Virus record (IMG/VR): IMGVR_UViG_3300018416_002791
Location: 1 to 62,261 of that record
Reading direction: 5' to 3' (one strand)
DNA: 62,261 nt
Source: a virus
This document shows, one piece after another, positions 18,533-28,133 of this stretch. The position numbers were made by a program, and so were the translations under genes. The notes under the pieces are model-generated. The model was not told where the DNA came from. It ran no database searches and saw nothing but the letters and a program-made list of their open reading frames with translations. The number at the start of each line of letters is the position of its first letter. Within the stretch, counting starts at the first letter, position 1.

Positions 18533-20815
18533 ATGCAAGTAAGAAAGAGATCCGGTGTTTTAGAAGACATCGACATAGACAAATTACACAAAGTAGTACA
18601 GTATGCTTGCGAGGGCATAACAGGAGTAAGCCCAAGCGAAGTTGAAATCCACAGCCAAATTCAAATGTATAACGGTATCAACTCAATTGATATCCAAGAA
18701 ACATTAATCAAATCCGCGGCCGATTTAATCACAGAAGAAACACCCAACTACCAATTCGTAGCCGGGCGCCTAATCAATTATCATCTACGTAAAGGTGTAT
18801 ACGGACAGTTTACTCCTCCACATTTAAACAATATTATACACGATAATGTTAATCGCGGGTTTTATGATAGTGGTGTTTTAGCAAAGTATTCTGTTGAAGA
18901 AGTTAATATGTTAAATGACTATATTGACCACGAACGCGACGAAGTGCTAACTTATGCCGCAATGGAGCAGTTTAGAGGAAAGTACCTAGTACAGAATAGA
19001 TCAACAAAAGAAATATTTGAAACACCTCAAGTGGCATATATGCTTATTGCTATGACATTGTTTAGTGATTATGTACCTAACGAAGTAAGACTAAAATACG
19101 TTAAAGATTATTATGATGCAATTAGTACCTTCGAAATAAGTTTGCCTACTCCGGTTATGGCAGGTGTACGCACACCACAAAGACAATTTAGTAGTTGTGT
19201 TCTCATTGAAATAGATGACGATTTAGATAGCATTAACGCAGGCGCGGCATCTATTGTTAAATACGTAAGTCAAAAAGCAGGCATTGGTATTGGAGCAGGG
19301 CGTATCCGCGCAATTGATTCACCTATACGTAGCGGGGATGCAACACATACTGGCGTTATACCGTTCTATAAGCATTTCCAAAGTGCAGTTAAAAGCTGTT
19401 CGCAAGGTGGTGTACGTGGCGGTGCGGCAACACTTTACTATCCTATATGGCATTTAGAAGTCGAAGACATGCTAGTGCTTAAAAACAACAAAGGCACAGA
19501 AGATAATCGCGTAAGGCACATGGACTATGGTGTGCAGTTTAACAAACTTATGTGGGAAAGACTATTAAAAGGCGAACATATTACATTATTCTCACCCCAT
19601 GATGTTCCGGAAATGTACGAAGCATTCTTTAACGACCAAGACAAATTCAAAGAGCTGTACGAAACAGCTGAACGTAACACACGACTACGTAAAAAAGTAT
19701 TAAAAGCATCTGACCTATTAAACGTATTTGAAACAGAACGAAAAGACACAGGTCGCATCTATTTAATGAATGTGGATCACGCTAATACACACAGTTCGTT
19801 TATAGAAGAAATTGCGCCAGTTAGAATGAGCAATTTGTGTACCGAAGTGAATCTGCCAACAAAACCGTTATATGATGTGAACGATCCTAACGGAGAAATT
19901 GCCCTATGTACGTTAAGTGCTGTAAACTGGGGCATAATGAAAACTAAAGAACATATGGAACGAGTATGTGACTTAGCAGTCCGTGGACTTGACGCATTAT
20001 TAGACTACCAAAAGTATCCAGTACTAGCGGCAGAACTAGCCACAATGAAAAGACGTCCTCTAGGCATTGGTATAATTAATTTTGCTTACTGGTTAGCTAA
20101 AAACGACAGCACGTACCAAGATCCTAATTTAGAATTAGTAGACGAATGGGCAGAAGCCTGGAGTTATTATTTAATTAAAGCAAGTGCAGACTTAGCGGTT
20201 GAAAAGGGTGCTTGTTCATGCAACAACGAAACAAAATATGGTTTAGGTATTACGCCTAATCAAACGTACAAGAAAGATGTCGACGAACTTGTCCCACATA
20301 AAGAACGCATGGACTGGGATAGCTTACGCGCACAGTTAAAAGAAACTGGCATACGTAACAGTACATTAATGGCACTAATGCCAGCAGAAACTAGCGCACA
20401 AATTAGTAACAGCACAAACGGCATCGAGCCGCCACGTAGCTTTATTAGTGTTAAGCAAAGTAAAGACGGTGTGCTAAAACAAGTAGTACCGGGTTATCCT
20501 AGACTTAAAAATAAATATGATTTACTGTGGGATCAAAAGTCTCCAGAGGGTTACTTAAAGATTTGTGCAGTATTGCAGAAATATATTGACCAAGGTATTA
20601 GCGTTAACACAAGTTACAATCCTGAGCATTACGAAGACGAAAAGATTCCTATGAGCGTATTGTTAAAAGACTTGCTTATGTTTTATAAGTACGGAGGCAA
20701 ACAGCTTTACTACAATAATACATTTGATGGCCAAGGCGAGATTAATACAGACGACATACCCGAACTTGCTCGAGGCGACTTAGACGAAGAAGAATGCGAA
20801 GGTTGTACGATCTAA
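18533..20815 (+). CDS. nrdA: Ribonucleotide reductase class Ia, alpha subunit
   Basis: 760 residues, full length for NrdA. An N-terminal ATP-cone (MQVRKRSGVLEDIDIDKLHK) is followed by the catalytic barrel. Visible key residues: SSCVLIE (Cys of the redox pair), NLCTEVNLPT (active-site Cys-x-Glu) and ALCTLSAVNWG (second Cys). The C-terminus EECEGCTI has the mobile Cys pair that takes electrons from thioredoxin or glutaredoxin. It makes dNDPs from NDPs with NrdB, whose start overlaps its stop. Expressed early from a consensus promoter. Confidence 0.95.
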   Translation: MQVRKRSGVLEDIDIDKLHKVVQYACEGITGVSPSEVEIHSQIQMYNGINSIDIQETLIKSAADLITEETPNYQFVAGRLINYHLRKGVYGQFTPPHLNNIIHDNVNRGFYDSGVLAKYSVEEVNMLNDYIDHERDEVLTYAAMEQFRGKYLVQNRSTKEIFETPQVAYMLIAMTLFSDYVPNEVRLKYVKDYYDAISTFEISLPTPVMAGVRTPQRQFSSCVLIEIDDDLDSINAGAASIVKYVSQKAGIGIGAGRIRAIDSPIRSGDATHTGVIPFYKHFQSAVKSCSQGGVRGGAATLYYPIWHLEVEDMLVLKNNKGTEDNRVRHMDYGVQFNKLMWERLLKGEHITLFSPHDVPEMYEAFFNDQDKFKELYETAERNTRLRKKVLKASDLLNVFETERKDTGRIYLMNVDHANTHSSFIEEIAPVRMSNLCTEVNLPTKPLYDVNDPNGEIALCTLSAVNWGIMKTKEHMERVCDLAVRGLDALLDYQKYPVLAAELATMKRRPLGIGIINFAYWLAKNDSTYQDPNLELVDEWAEAWSYYLIKASADLAVEKGACSCNNETKYGLGITPNQTYKKDVDELVPHKERMDWDSLRAQLKETGIRNSTLMALMPAETSAQISNSTNGIEPPRSFISVKQSKDGVLKQVVPGYPRLKNKYDLLWDQKSPEGYLKICAVLQKYIDQGISVNTSYNPEHYEDEKIPMSVLLKDLLMFYKYGGKQLYYNNTFDGQGEINTDDIPELARGDLDEEECEGCTI

Positions 20816-21906
20816 TGCCAGTATACAATACTTCAAAATCAAATTATTTAAAAGAAAAAATCTTCCTAGGTAGTCCTTTAGGAATGCAACGTTACGATGT
20901 TGTTAAGTACAAACAATTCGAAAAGCTAACGGAAAAGCAGTTAGGATTCTTTTGGCAACCTCAAGAAGTTGATTTGTCTAGAGATTCAAAAGACTTTAAA
21001 GCGTCTTCGCCTCACGAACAGCATATTTTTACTAGCAATCTAAAACGCCAAATACTATTAGACAGTGTACAGGGCCGCAGTCCTAATCTAGCATTTCTTC
21101 CTATTGTTAGTTTACCGGAAGTTGAGACTTGGATTGAGACTTGGGCGTTTAGTGAAACTATACATAGTAGAAGTTATACACATATTATTCGTAATACATT
21201 CCCAGACCCAAGTAAAGTGTTTGAAGAAATGGCTGATATTAAAGAGATTGTGGACTGCGCAGATAGCATTACAGAATCCTATGATAGCTTAATTGATTAC
21301 AATCACTTAATGGTAAGAGGAAGCAAGAAGTATGACCAATACGAACACAAAAGACGTATTTGGAAATGCTTAATGAGTGTAAACATTTTAGAAGGTGTTC
21401 GCTTTTATGTTAGTTTCGCATGTAGCTGGGCGTTCGCTGAACTAAAAAGAATGGAAGGCAATGCTAAAATTATTAAACTTATTGCGCGTGACGAGAATGT
21501 CCACTTAGCAAGCACACAGCATTTACTAAAATTATTACAACAAGAAGATACCGACTTTGCAAAGATTGCGAAGGAGATGCGAGAAGAATCTACACAGATG
21601 TTTATTGATGCAGTAGATCAGGAAAAGATATGGGCACAATACTTGTTTAAAGACGGTAGTATTATTGGTCTAAATGCAGAGCTATTAACGCAGTACATAG
21701 AATGGATTGCGTCAAAACGCATGACCAATCTGGGGCTGGATAGGGTGTACTCAGTTAGCGCATCGAATCCGCTTCCTTGGACACAAAAATGGATAGGCGG
21801 CGGCGAAGTACAAGTTGCGCCACAAGAGACAGAAATTTCCTCCTACATTATAGGCGGAACAAAACAAGATGTCGATGAAGACACATTTAAAGGCTTAAGC
21901 CTTTAA
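20815..21906 (+). CDS. nrdB: Ribonucleotide reductase class Ia, beta subunit
   Basis: 363 residues from the ATG that overlaps the nrdA stop (TAATG). Iron-ligand motifs AFSETIHSRSYTHI and RDENVHLASTQH are present. It supplies the tyrosyl radical for NrdA. It shares the nrdA transcript; Shine-Dalgarno pairing is weak, so coupling to nrdA probably matters. Confidence 0.93.
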   Translation: MPVYNTSKSNYLKEKIFLGSPLGMQRYDVVKYKQFEKLTEKQLGFFWQPQEVDLSRDSKDFKASSPHEQHIFTSNLKRQILLDSVQGRSPNLAFLPIVSLPEVETWIETWAFSETIHSRSYTHIIRNTFPDPSKVFEEMADIKEIVDCADSITESYDSLIDYNHLMVRGSKKYDQYEHKRRIWKCLMSVNILEGVRFYVSFACSWAFAELKRMEGNAKIIKLIARDENVHLASTQHLLKLLQQEDTDFAKIAKEMREESTQMFIDAVDQEKIWAQYLFKDGSIIGLNAELLTQYIEWIASKRMTNLGLDRVYSVSASNPLPWTQKWIGGGEVQVAPQETEISSYIIGGTKQDVDEDTFKGLSL

Positions 21907-21918
21907 GGAGACACATAC

Positions 21919-22224
21919 ATGTACAATTTAGATGAATTATTAGGTGAAGTAGTAACCATTAAGTTTAACAACGGTATAGAAATAGTTGCTTTACTTGGTC
22001 ACATAAACGAAGACGACAACATAGTTACTTTAGCTAATCCTAGAGTAGTAGTAATCAACGGAGATCAAGGCCTAGCATTGATTCCTTATGCATTCACTGC
22101 CGATACCTCGAGTGTGTTTGTGCCTATGACTAGCATACAGGCCATGTTAAAAACTGTAAACGAAAGCGTAGAAGACTATAACGACGTGGTAGCAGGCAAA
22201 GCACCTAAAGAACGTAAAGGATAA
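21919..22224 (+). CDS. LSm/Hfq-like small protein
   Basis: 101 residues. The N-terminal 45 residues (LLGEVVTIKFNNGIEIVALL...NIVTLANPRVV) have the strand pattern and the N-G-x-E/D turn of the Sm fold. A second protein with the same pattern is encoded at 46775. An RNA-binding ring is possible but unproven. Preceded by AAGGAG. Confidence 0.5.
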   Translation: MYNLDELLGEVVTIKFNNGIEIVALLGHINEDDNIVTLANPRVVVINGDQGLALIPYAFTADTSSVFVPMTSIQAMLKTVNESVEDYNDVVAGKAPKERKG

Positions 22225-22227
22225 ATA
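22220..22227 (+). promoter_or_regulatory. Late promoter GATAAATA, 5 nt before ATG
   Basis: Overlaps the stop of the previous gene. Transcription would start at the A of the PAAR gene ATG, giving a leaderless mRNA. Confidence 0.65.
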
Positions 22228-22232
22228 ATATT

Positions 22233-22502
22233 ATGCCAGGAATAGCAAGAATAATATCGGACTCAGCACAAGGTGCAATATCCGGACCGGGATCGTCTAC
22301 AGTTAAGGTTGACGGCATGCCGGTTTCTCTTTTACAAGATGAAGTATTTGGTCACGGCAAGGCACCACATAGTGCGCCTACGTTAACAAGTAATGGTGCG
22401 CAGAATATTCTCATAGATGGACAGATTCCGGCGAAGCAAGGCACAGTTGCTTCCTGTGGAGACGTAGTATCACCCGGTTCCAGTACAGTTAAAGTAAGTT
22501 GA
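22233..22502 (+). CDS. PAAR-repeat tail spike tip protein
   Basis: 89 residues of PAAR type: repeated P-G-S-S-T-V-K-V (twice, at the start and end), GHG, and SAPTLTSNGAQNILIDGQIPA. In T4 the equivalent (gp5.4) sharpens the central spike of the baseplate. The late promoter is 5 nt before the ATG; upstream read-through RNA would carry an AAAGGA 11 nt before it. Confidence 0.85.
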   Translation: MPGIARIISDSAQGAISGPGSSTVKVDGMPVSLLQDEVFGHGKAPHSAPTLTSNGAQNILIDGQIPAKQGTVASCGDVVSPGSSTVKVS

Positions 22503-22526
22503 TATTTTAGCGAAATACGTTTTATT

Positions 22527-22534
22527 GATAAATA
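22527..22534 (+). promoter_or_regulatory. Late promoter GATAAATA
   Basis: 29 nt before the ATG at 22564; TAAGGA lies between as ribosome site. Confidence 0.65.
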
Positions 22535-22563
22535 CATGTAACAATTATAGGTAAGGAACAATA

Positions 22564-22737
22564 ATGTCAAATAAAACACCGTATGAAATCAGACTTGAAC
22601 TTTTACAAGAAGCCCGATTGATACTACAAGCCAAGGCAGGCAAACCTGAATTTATGCCGACTACAGAAGAAGTAGTTAAAGAAGCCGAGAAACTAAATCA
22701 ATTTATTAGTAATAAACCACCACGCGACGCAAGATAA
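22564..22737 (+). CDS. Small late protein, 57 residues
   Basis: ATG at 22564 after GGTAAGGA, ending at TAA 22735. The product starts MSNKTPYEIRLELLQEARLI and is charged and helical. Short proteins starting like this are common in T4-like marine phages, function unknown. It has its own late promoter and ends in a hairpin. Confidence 0.7.
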   Translation: MSNKTPYEIRLELLQEARLILQAKAGKPEFMPTTEEVVKEAEKLNQFISNKPPRDAR

Positions 22738-22754
22738 GCCACTTTATCTTGCGT
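22727..22754 (+). terminator. Hairpin over the stop codon of the 57-residue gene
   Basis: ACGCAAGATAA pairs perfectly with TTATCTTGCGT. No T-run follows, so it may stabilise the RNA end or terminate weakly. Confidence 0.5.
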
Positions 22755-22836
22755 TAACGCCCTTCCTGAAGTAAATAAACGTAACAAGCAAATATTGTGC
22801 TATAGCACTTACGACTTATTACACACAGGAAATAAA

Positions 22837-23856
22837 ATGGCTAAGAAGAAACCTACACCTAAGAAACCTACACCTAAGAAACCTACATCCAAAAAACCTA
22901 CATCTGCGGAGGCTACTCGTGACGATACTATGTATCGTTTACTAGACCAAAAGATAGAAATACCGTTAGGTATGCTTCGCAATAAACATATCTTTATTGC
23001 TACTCCATGTTACGGTGGCCAAATTGGCGAACCGTACTTTAGAAGTATGATGAGGCTAGCAATTCTATGTAACAAATACGATATACAATACACAGTTAGC
23101 ACTCTTGCTAACGAAAGTTTAATCACTAGGGGACGTAACACACTTGTAAGCTTCTTTATGGAAAATAAGGCTGCTACTCATTTGTTCTTTATTGACGCTG
23201 ACGTCGAATTCAACCCAGAAGATGTGCTACGTATGGTAGCGTACGACAAGCCTGTTATTTGCGGTGCTTATCCTAAGAAGGCAGTTAACTGGGATAGCAT
23301 TATTAACGCGGCACGTAGAGATCCAGATGAAAATGCCGGAACAATTGAAGGTCATAGTTCGAACTATGTTGTAAACTTTGAGTTTGTAACAGACGCGGAA
23401 GGCAACAAGAAGCCACAAGTGCAGATTGTTGATAACTTAGTTAAACTAAAAGATGCTGGCACAGGTTTTATGTGTATTAAGAAGGAAGTTATGCAGAAAT
23501 TATTTGATGCGCATCCGGAACAAAAATACGTAAACGACATTAATGTTGATCAAAAGTTTGAACCATTTATGTATTCAATATTTGATGGTATTATTGACCC
23601 GGACAGCAGACGTTACTTGTCAGAGGACTACACATTTTGCCGTAGATGGCAGAAATTAGGCGGCGATATTTGGCTAGACCCACGCACAGCACTTAACCAC
23701 GTTGGTCATTATACGTTTAGAGGCAACATACGTAAACTATTTACCGGAGAAAATAGGAAGCCTGCCGCGGCTCCTGTTGCGCCTCTTCAGGCAGACGATG
23801 CAATTGCGGCAATACCCGCGGCATTTAGTGCTACGGCAGCAAAACCTAAAGACTAA
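22837..23856 (+). CDS. Glycosyltransferase (GT-A fold)
   Basis: 339 residues from the ATG at 22837 (GGAAATAAAATG). The N-terminus has four KKPT repeats, then a GT-A domain with HIFIATPCYGG and the D-x-D metal motif in FFIDADVEF. ISEDY-like LSEDYTFCRRW would be the acceptor-site acid. It probably adds a sugar to phage DNA or a virion or surface glycan. The C-terminal 30 residues are Ala/Pro-rich. Confidence 0.75.
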   Translation: MAKKKPTPKKPTPKKPTSKKPTSAEATRDDTMYRLLDQKIEIPLGMLRNKHIFIATPCYGGQIGEPYFRSMMRLAILCNKYDIQYTVSTLANESLITRGRNTLVSFFMENKAATHLFFIDADVEFNPEDVLRMVAYDKPVICGAYPKKAVNWDSIINAARRDPDENAGTIEGHSSNYVVNFEFVTDAEGNKKPQVQIVDNLVKLKDAGTGFMCIKKEVMQKLFDAHPEQKYVNDINVDQKFEPFMYSIFDGIIDPDSRRYLSEDYTFCRRWQKLGGDIWLDPRTALNHVGHYTFRGNIRKLFTGENRKPAAAPVAPLQADDAIAAIPAAFSATAAKPKD

Positions 23857-23870
23857 CAGAAATGTTAGTC
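23851..23870 (+). other. Hairpin across the stop codon
   Basis: GACTAAC pairs with GTTAGTC around AGAAAT, just before the terminator. Confidence 0.5.
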
Positions 23871-23878
23871 AAACAAAA

Positions 23879-23901
23879 AGGCGCTTAACGCGCCTTTTTT
23901 T
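23879..23901 (+). terminator. Terminator between convergent genes
   Basis: AGGCGC, TTAAC loop, GCGCCT and a run of T. The A-run on the left could let it work on the minus strand too. Confidence 0.85.
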
Positions 23902-23909
23902 AATCTCTA

Positions 23910-24545
23910 TTACTTATCCTTAAACACATCTTCTACCGTCCTAGGCGAAACATTTAAAAATGCAGAGCGTCTTCCTACCGACCCTTTAATAAATGTATTA
24001 AACGCAATAGTGTATCGTGTCTCAGAATACAAATTAGGAGCAGTGTCGTGAACAACGTTACTAGGAAAGAAAATTACTTTTCCGACTTCTGGCACAACCT
24101 CAGATTTTATAGTTTCAGATTTTACAGGTAATCGTAGTCCGGGGTCAGTCCAATTATAAGGATTGTTACCTATAAATCTAGTGGTACACTTTGGATGGTC
24201 AGTTAAGTAAACAATGCCGCTTATTACACTATTAGGATGAATATGCGGTCTCTGATTTTGGTATTTAGTAGTCTCATTAGCCCAGCATTCGGTGATTTCT
24301 AGTTTAACAGAGTCGTGCTGGAACTGTGACCGACATATTTCGTCTAAATACTGGTTAAGTTGATTAAAAAGTTCTTCGTTATAAAAGCTAAAATTTAAAT
24401 CCGGGTCATCTGCCGAATACATTGAATTAAAGATGTTATGTGTCTGGTGATAATTTTTTATATCATTCAATAATGTGTTTACGAGTGCATCGTTATTTAA
24501 TGCGAACTCGTAAATGTATGGACTAAGTATGTCTACTTTTTTCAT
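23910..24545 (-). CDS. 2OG-Fe(II) oxygenase family protein
   Basis: 211 residues. HIHPNSVISGIVYL, GKVIFFPSNVVHDTAPN and RYTIAFN form the pattern of the 'putative 2OG-Fe(II) oxygenase' family common in marine T4-like phages (His ligands and the Arg that binds 2-oxoglutarate). The substrate is unknown. It overlaps the PP-loop gene (ATGA), the first of a four- or five-gene minus-strand operon. A related protein is encoded at 49534. Confidence 0.75.
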   Translation of the reverse strand: MKKVDILSPYIYEFALNNDALVNTLLNDIKNYHQTHNIFNSMYSADDPDLNFSFYNEELFNQLNQYLDEICRSQFQHDSVKLEITECWANETTKYQNQRPHIHPNSVISGIVYLTDHPKCTTRFIGNNPYNWTDPGLRLPVKSETIKSEVVPEVGKVIFFPSNVVHDTAPNLYSETRYTIAFNTFIKGSVGRRSAFLNVSPRTVEDVFKDK

Positions 24546-25507
24546 ATTATAAACCTTATGGTATCTTTGTATGGTATGTGTTTGTATATTCGATATCGAA
24601 ACAATATATCAAATGTTCTGTTGCTGTCTTCCTTACAAAATCGTAACTTATCTGCAGGGGTTACTTGATCCGATGCAGCCTCGTCGTAATAATCTTTAAT
24701 TTGCTCGAAACCTGAAAATTTGCGCTCTTGGGGGAATAGATTAATTCCTAGGTCTTGTATGCACTTTACCTTTGACGCGTATGCCTTTCGCCGCCTATAA
24801 CTATGTCTCGGCTCAACGCTAAGATCCTTATGAGAATTATATGGCGCATTATTATAATAGGTAGCTAGTGCAAGAGTTAGTTCTGGAGTATCGGAAAAAA
24901 AGAATGGTACGAAATTTCTTTTTGTCTGTTGTTGATATCTCCATAATCCTGCGATCGTATAATTAATTTGATATAATCTGCCACTGCGGTTTCTTCGTGG
25001 GTGTGTGAATATTCTGTCGCAATCCCCACTAAATATAACTGTTCCGTCATTAAGTAATTCTGACATTGCCATGTATGTGCAGATTTGTGGACTGCTACAA
25101 TAGTACGTTGTGGCGTAATCGGATAATGAAGTAGCAACAAAGTCTATTACATCAAAATTAACAAACTTTACATCTAACTGGTGATGATCTATGACTTTGT
25201 TTAATGAAGTTAGTTCGTGAGAATTAAATATCTCGTTTTCGTGAGTATATTTAACAAACACAGGAGTAAAAGGCTTACCGGATTTAACCCAGTACCAGAG
25301 CATACTTTGACTATCAATCCCACCGCTTATCATTAAGTAATAAGGCCCTGGGTATTTTTTGGTGATCTTTTCTATCGTAAGCAAAGCGGCAGGTTCCACC
25401 TCCATGCTTACGGTCTCTTTCAACGGTGAAAAGTCAACAAAGAAATTAAGTTTTTTGTCAAACGTACTAGAGAGGTCTTCGCCCCAACCGTGTCGTAGCC
25501 AGTCCAT
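24542..25507 (-). CDS. PP-loop ATP pyrophosphatase (asparagine-synthase/QueC-like)
   Basis: 321 residues. The PP-loop SGGIDSQSML lies near residue 60, followed by a Rossmann-like HUP pattern (FTPVFVKYTHE). Such N-type ATP pyrophosphatases adenylate a carboxylate before amide, thio or nitrile formation. There is no glutaminase domain, so it is not a full asparagine synthase, and no Cys zinc site typical of QueC is obvious. Surface-sugar amidation is as likely as base modification. Confidence 0.65.
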   Translation of the reverse strand: MDWLRHGWGEDLSSTFDKKLNFFVDFSPLKETVSMEVEPAALLTIEKITKKYPGPYYLMISGGIDSQSMLWYWVKSGKPFTPVFVKYTHENEIFNSHELTSLNKVIDHHQLDVKFVNFDVIDFVATSLSDYATTYYCSSPQICTYMAMSELLNDGTVIFSGDCDRIFTHPRRNRSGRLYQINYTIAGLWRYQQQTKRNFVPFFFSDTPELTLALATYYNNAPYNSHKDLSVEPRHSYRRRKAYASKVKCIQDLGINLFPQERKFSGFEQIKDYYDEAASDQVTPADKLRFCKEDSNRTFDILFRYRIYKHIPYKDTIRFII

Positions 25508-25511
25508 AACT

Positions 25512-26132
25512 CTATTTACCTGTAAAATACGAGTCGGTGTATGTGAACTGGTCTATAACTGGAGGCTCGCCGTCCCAGATATACTTAGTATTGTATGGTT
25601 GTTGTATTTCAAAATCTTCCATGCAATACAAGTCCCCGGGATACTTCTTATAAAATTGCGCCATCTTTTCGTAATTAAATTTGAGAACCTTAACACAATA
25701 GTCTACGAACTCTTCGTCTATCGGCTTTAAGTGGACCTCCGCTGGGACCTGATCCCATTCCGGCAAGCCTGTTATTTGCCATGTTTGATTTTGTTTTGCC
25801 GCGATATAACTTAATGCTTGTCTTCGGAAGTCTCTACGATAATTATATATAACTAAATCGCATTCGTTTAGTATCTCTTCGATTTTATGGTCGCTATCTA
25901 CGTGGTTAGCCATTAGTTTTAAAACGCCTTTAGGCATAGATTTAAAATTTCTTAATTTAGTATCGAAATTTACGTATGTAACAAACGGCTTTGTTGGTAC
26001 CTGGCAGGAATGGTCGAAATACTCGCCTATCCCAGGTAGCGCATTTCTTGTATAAAGTTCGCCAGTTAAAAATGAACTTCCTGTGCGATAATTTGTGAAT
26101 AGGCAGATTTTTTTATGATTTTTGTATATCAC
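25512..26132 (-). CDS. Sulfotransferase-like protein
   Basis: 206 residues. The N-terminal motif CLFTNYRTGSSFL fits the 5'-phosphosulfate loop (T-x-R-T/S-G-S-S) of PAPS-dependent sulfotransferases. LVIYNYRRDFRRQALSY fits the 3'-phosphate-binding Arg/Ser segment. It would transfer sulfate to a glycan or protein. In an operon with the PP-loop protein and oxygenase. Confidence 0.65.
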   Translation of the reverse strand: MIYKNHKKICLFTNYRTGSSFLTGELYTRNALPGIGEYFDHSCQVPTKPFVTYVNFDTKLRNFKSMPKGVLKLMANHVDSDHKIEEILNECDLVIYNYRRDFRRQALSYIAAKQNQTWQITGLPEWDQVPAEVHLKPIDEEFVDYCVKVLKFNYEKMAQFYKKYPGDLYCMEDFEIQQPYNTKYIWDGEPPVIDQFTYTDSYFTGK

Positions 26133-26136
26133 TTAG

Positions 26137-26349
26137 TTACCATTTTTTAAGTGGACATGATGCGTGTTTTAATCGAGTTTTTGCGGGTAAGTAACATCCG
26201 CATTTATTACAAAATCTCAATTTATTTTGGTGCTCACATGAATTACACAATGATAATCTTTGTTGCACTAGATCCTTCTCTGCAACAATTATATTAGATT
26301 GCACTGAAGGTTCTTTTCGTGATTTTAATTTATCTAAAAAAGAGCTCAT
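26137..26349 (-). CDS. Small zinc-ribbon protein
   Basis: 70 residues. CNSCEHQ...FCNKCGCYLPAKTRL...CPL supplies five or six Cys as zinc ligands. Small proteins of this kind sit beside glycosyl or oxygenase genes in marine phages; role unknown. Four nucleotides from the sulfotransferase-like gene. Confidence 0.6.
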   Translation of the reverse strand: MSSFLDKLKSRKEPSVQSNIIVAEKDLVQQRLSLCNSCEHQNKLRFCNKCGCYLPAKTRLKHASCPLKKW

Positions 26350-26355
26350 ACGTAA

Positions 26356-28029
26356 TTATCCGGTACACTTACATCCTTCTGTTTTATTAATGTAAGTACA
26401 GAACGTTCCTGGCGCACACCCGGTACCGTTACATGACGGTTCAGATGCAGAGCAAACTACACCTAATGAGATAGGCAAAACAGGATCGTCTTCTGGTATA
26501 ATATCTTCAGCATTCTGCCATGTTATATCATGACGAAGTACAATGAATGTGAGAATCAGCGTACCGATTGACCCATCTCTCTGTTCTAATGTAAGCTCGA
26601 TCGGTCCAACTTCTTTATAATATTCGTCATCTGGCACATAATCTGTAGGAGGATTAAGATATAGTGTCCCAGCGGAAGTAATTTCTGCCCAAGATGGCAA
26701 GCTGTCTTCAGAAACTATACGTGCAGTATGGAACTTTTGTACAACCGAATGCACAGTTTCTCTACCGGACCAGCCATATATTAAACTGTATTCAGGAATT
26801 GCCATGAAACCAGAGTTATAACTAATTGACCTATTAACTGATGATGCATATTTAGGATCAGACAAATCGATCATATTTAGTTTACCTAACACATATCCAA
26901 AGTAGGGCGTAAAAGCATCTCCTTCGGTTTGCTTCACTACACTGTTTGACTCTGCTATAAAAGCTCGACGCGCACTATAATTTATAAGTACTGGTGCCAC
27001 TTCCATTGGACCTTGTTCGTTGTTATATCTAGCCATATTATATGCAAACGCGCCAGAAGCTAATGCAGCCGCAATAGATGTTCCGCCAGTGAAGCCATAT
27101 GTCCCTTGTAGTCCAGCCGCCCATATTTGTTCTCCCGGCGCCCAGCCATCAAGTGATCCTGTATTAGTTTCTCCACTAGTATTCGAAATAATAGAAGTAC
27201 CTGTATAGTTTGAGAAGTCAGAGGGTTCTAACATTTGGTTAAATGATCCGATAGTTAATACATTTGGAATCGATGCAGGTGTTACATGACCAATCGGCAA
27301 TCCAGAGTTTCCTGCAGAAACAATTACAAATAAACCTAAATCAAGTAGTTGGTTAATTTTACTATTAACATAATCGTTCTTAGGAATCGACCAGCTTAAG
27401 TTTAGGACTGATGGACCTCGTTGACCGTTCATGTAATGAGTAGCAACTGCATCGAATCCTGCTAGTAAGTCGCTTAGACGGGTGTCAACGCCGGGCTCGA
27501 ATATCTTACAGATTCCTAATTTGGTATTAGTAAGACCGCATGTTTTACCTGCAATTACACTAGCTATAGCCGTACCGTGACCTCTTTTGTCGCCGTATTC
27601 GTCTGTAATGCTGTATATGTTTTCTATCTGGGCATCGGCAAATTCTGGATGGGAAGCTTCTATTCCGCTGTCCAGTATGTACACTGTGCTATTAAACCCT
27701 CGAACAACATGATCGTGCTCTTCTTCGTCGAAATCAACAACGTTTACAGAAGCCACTTTCCACCAGTTCTTCTCGTCCTCGATTGCAAAAGAAGTAGTAA
27801 GGTTGCTATCGTCTAGTGTAATATCAATACCCAGTAACTGCATAATGCTATCGTCGTCGAGCGTAATTTGTTCTATTAATTTATTCGGTGTAGGTTCTTG
27901 TGTGCATTCACACAGAAATACATTACCAAATCCGCTATATTGCGTAATAATTGTAATGTTAGCATCTGCGCAGTAAGTGTCGATTTCGTCCCTAGATAGC
28001 GAATCAACGAAGTCTAAAATATATCTCAT
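26356..28029 (-). CDS. Subtilisin-like serine protease (S8)
   Basis: 557 residues with its own late promoter. The catalytic triad is visible: VYILDSGIEASHPEF (Asp), RGHGTAIASVIAG (His) and FTGGTSIAAALASG (Ser); VIVSAGNSG holds the oxyanion Asn. Residues 1-95 may be a propeptide. The C-terminus is Cys-rich (CSASEPSCNGTGCAPGTFC). No signal peptide is evident. Late expression suggests a virion-associated or maturation protease. Confidence 0.85.
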   Translation of the reverse strand: MRYILDFVDSLSRDEIDTYCADANITIITQYSGFGNVFLCECTQEPTPNKLIEQITLDDDSIMQLLGIDITLDDSNLTTSFAIEDEKNWWKVASVNVVDFDEEEHDHVVRGFNSTVYILDSGIEASHPEFADAQIENIYSITDEYGDKRGHGTAIASVIAGKTCGLTNTKLGICKIFEPGVDTRLSDLLAGFDAVATHYMNGQRGPSVLNLSWSIPKNDYVNSKINQLLDLGLFVIVSAGNSGLPIGHVTPASIPNVLTIGSFNQMLEPSDFSNYTGTSIISNTSGETNTGSLDGWAPGEQIWAAGLQGTYGFTGGTSIAAALASGAFAYNMARYNNEQGPMEVAPVLINYSARRAFIAESNSVVKQTEGDAFTPYFGYVLGKLNMIDLSDPKYASSVNRSISYNSGFMAIPEYSLIYGWSGRETVHSVVQKFHTARIVSEDSLPSWAEITSAGTLYLNPPTDYVPDDEYYKEVGPIELTLEQRDGSIGTLILTFIVLRHDITWQNAEDIIPEDDPVLPISLGVVCSASEPSCNGTGCAPGTFCTYINKTEGCKCTG

Positions 28030-28064
28030 TATGGTTTCCTAAAGTTAACTGTTATTATAACTAA

Positions 28065-28072
28065 TATTTATC
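28065..28072 (-). promoter_or_regulatory. Late promoter GATAAATA (minus strand)
   Basis: 35 nt before the subtilase ATG, with TAGGAAACC as ribosome site between. Confidence 0.65.
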
Positions 28073-28133
28073 CTTATTGCATAAATGCCTAGCAAATTCT
28101 TGCCTATTTTTGTAAGAATGTTACCTTATAATT

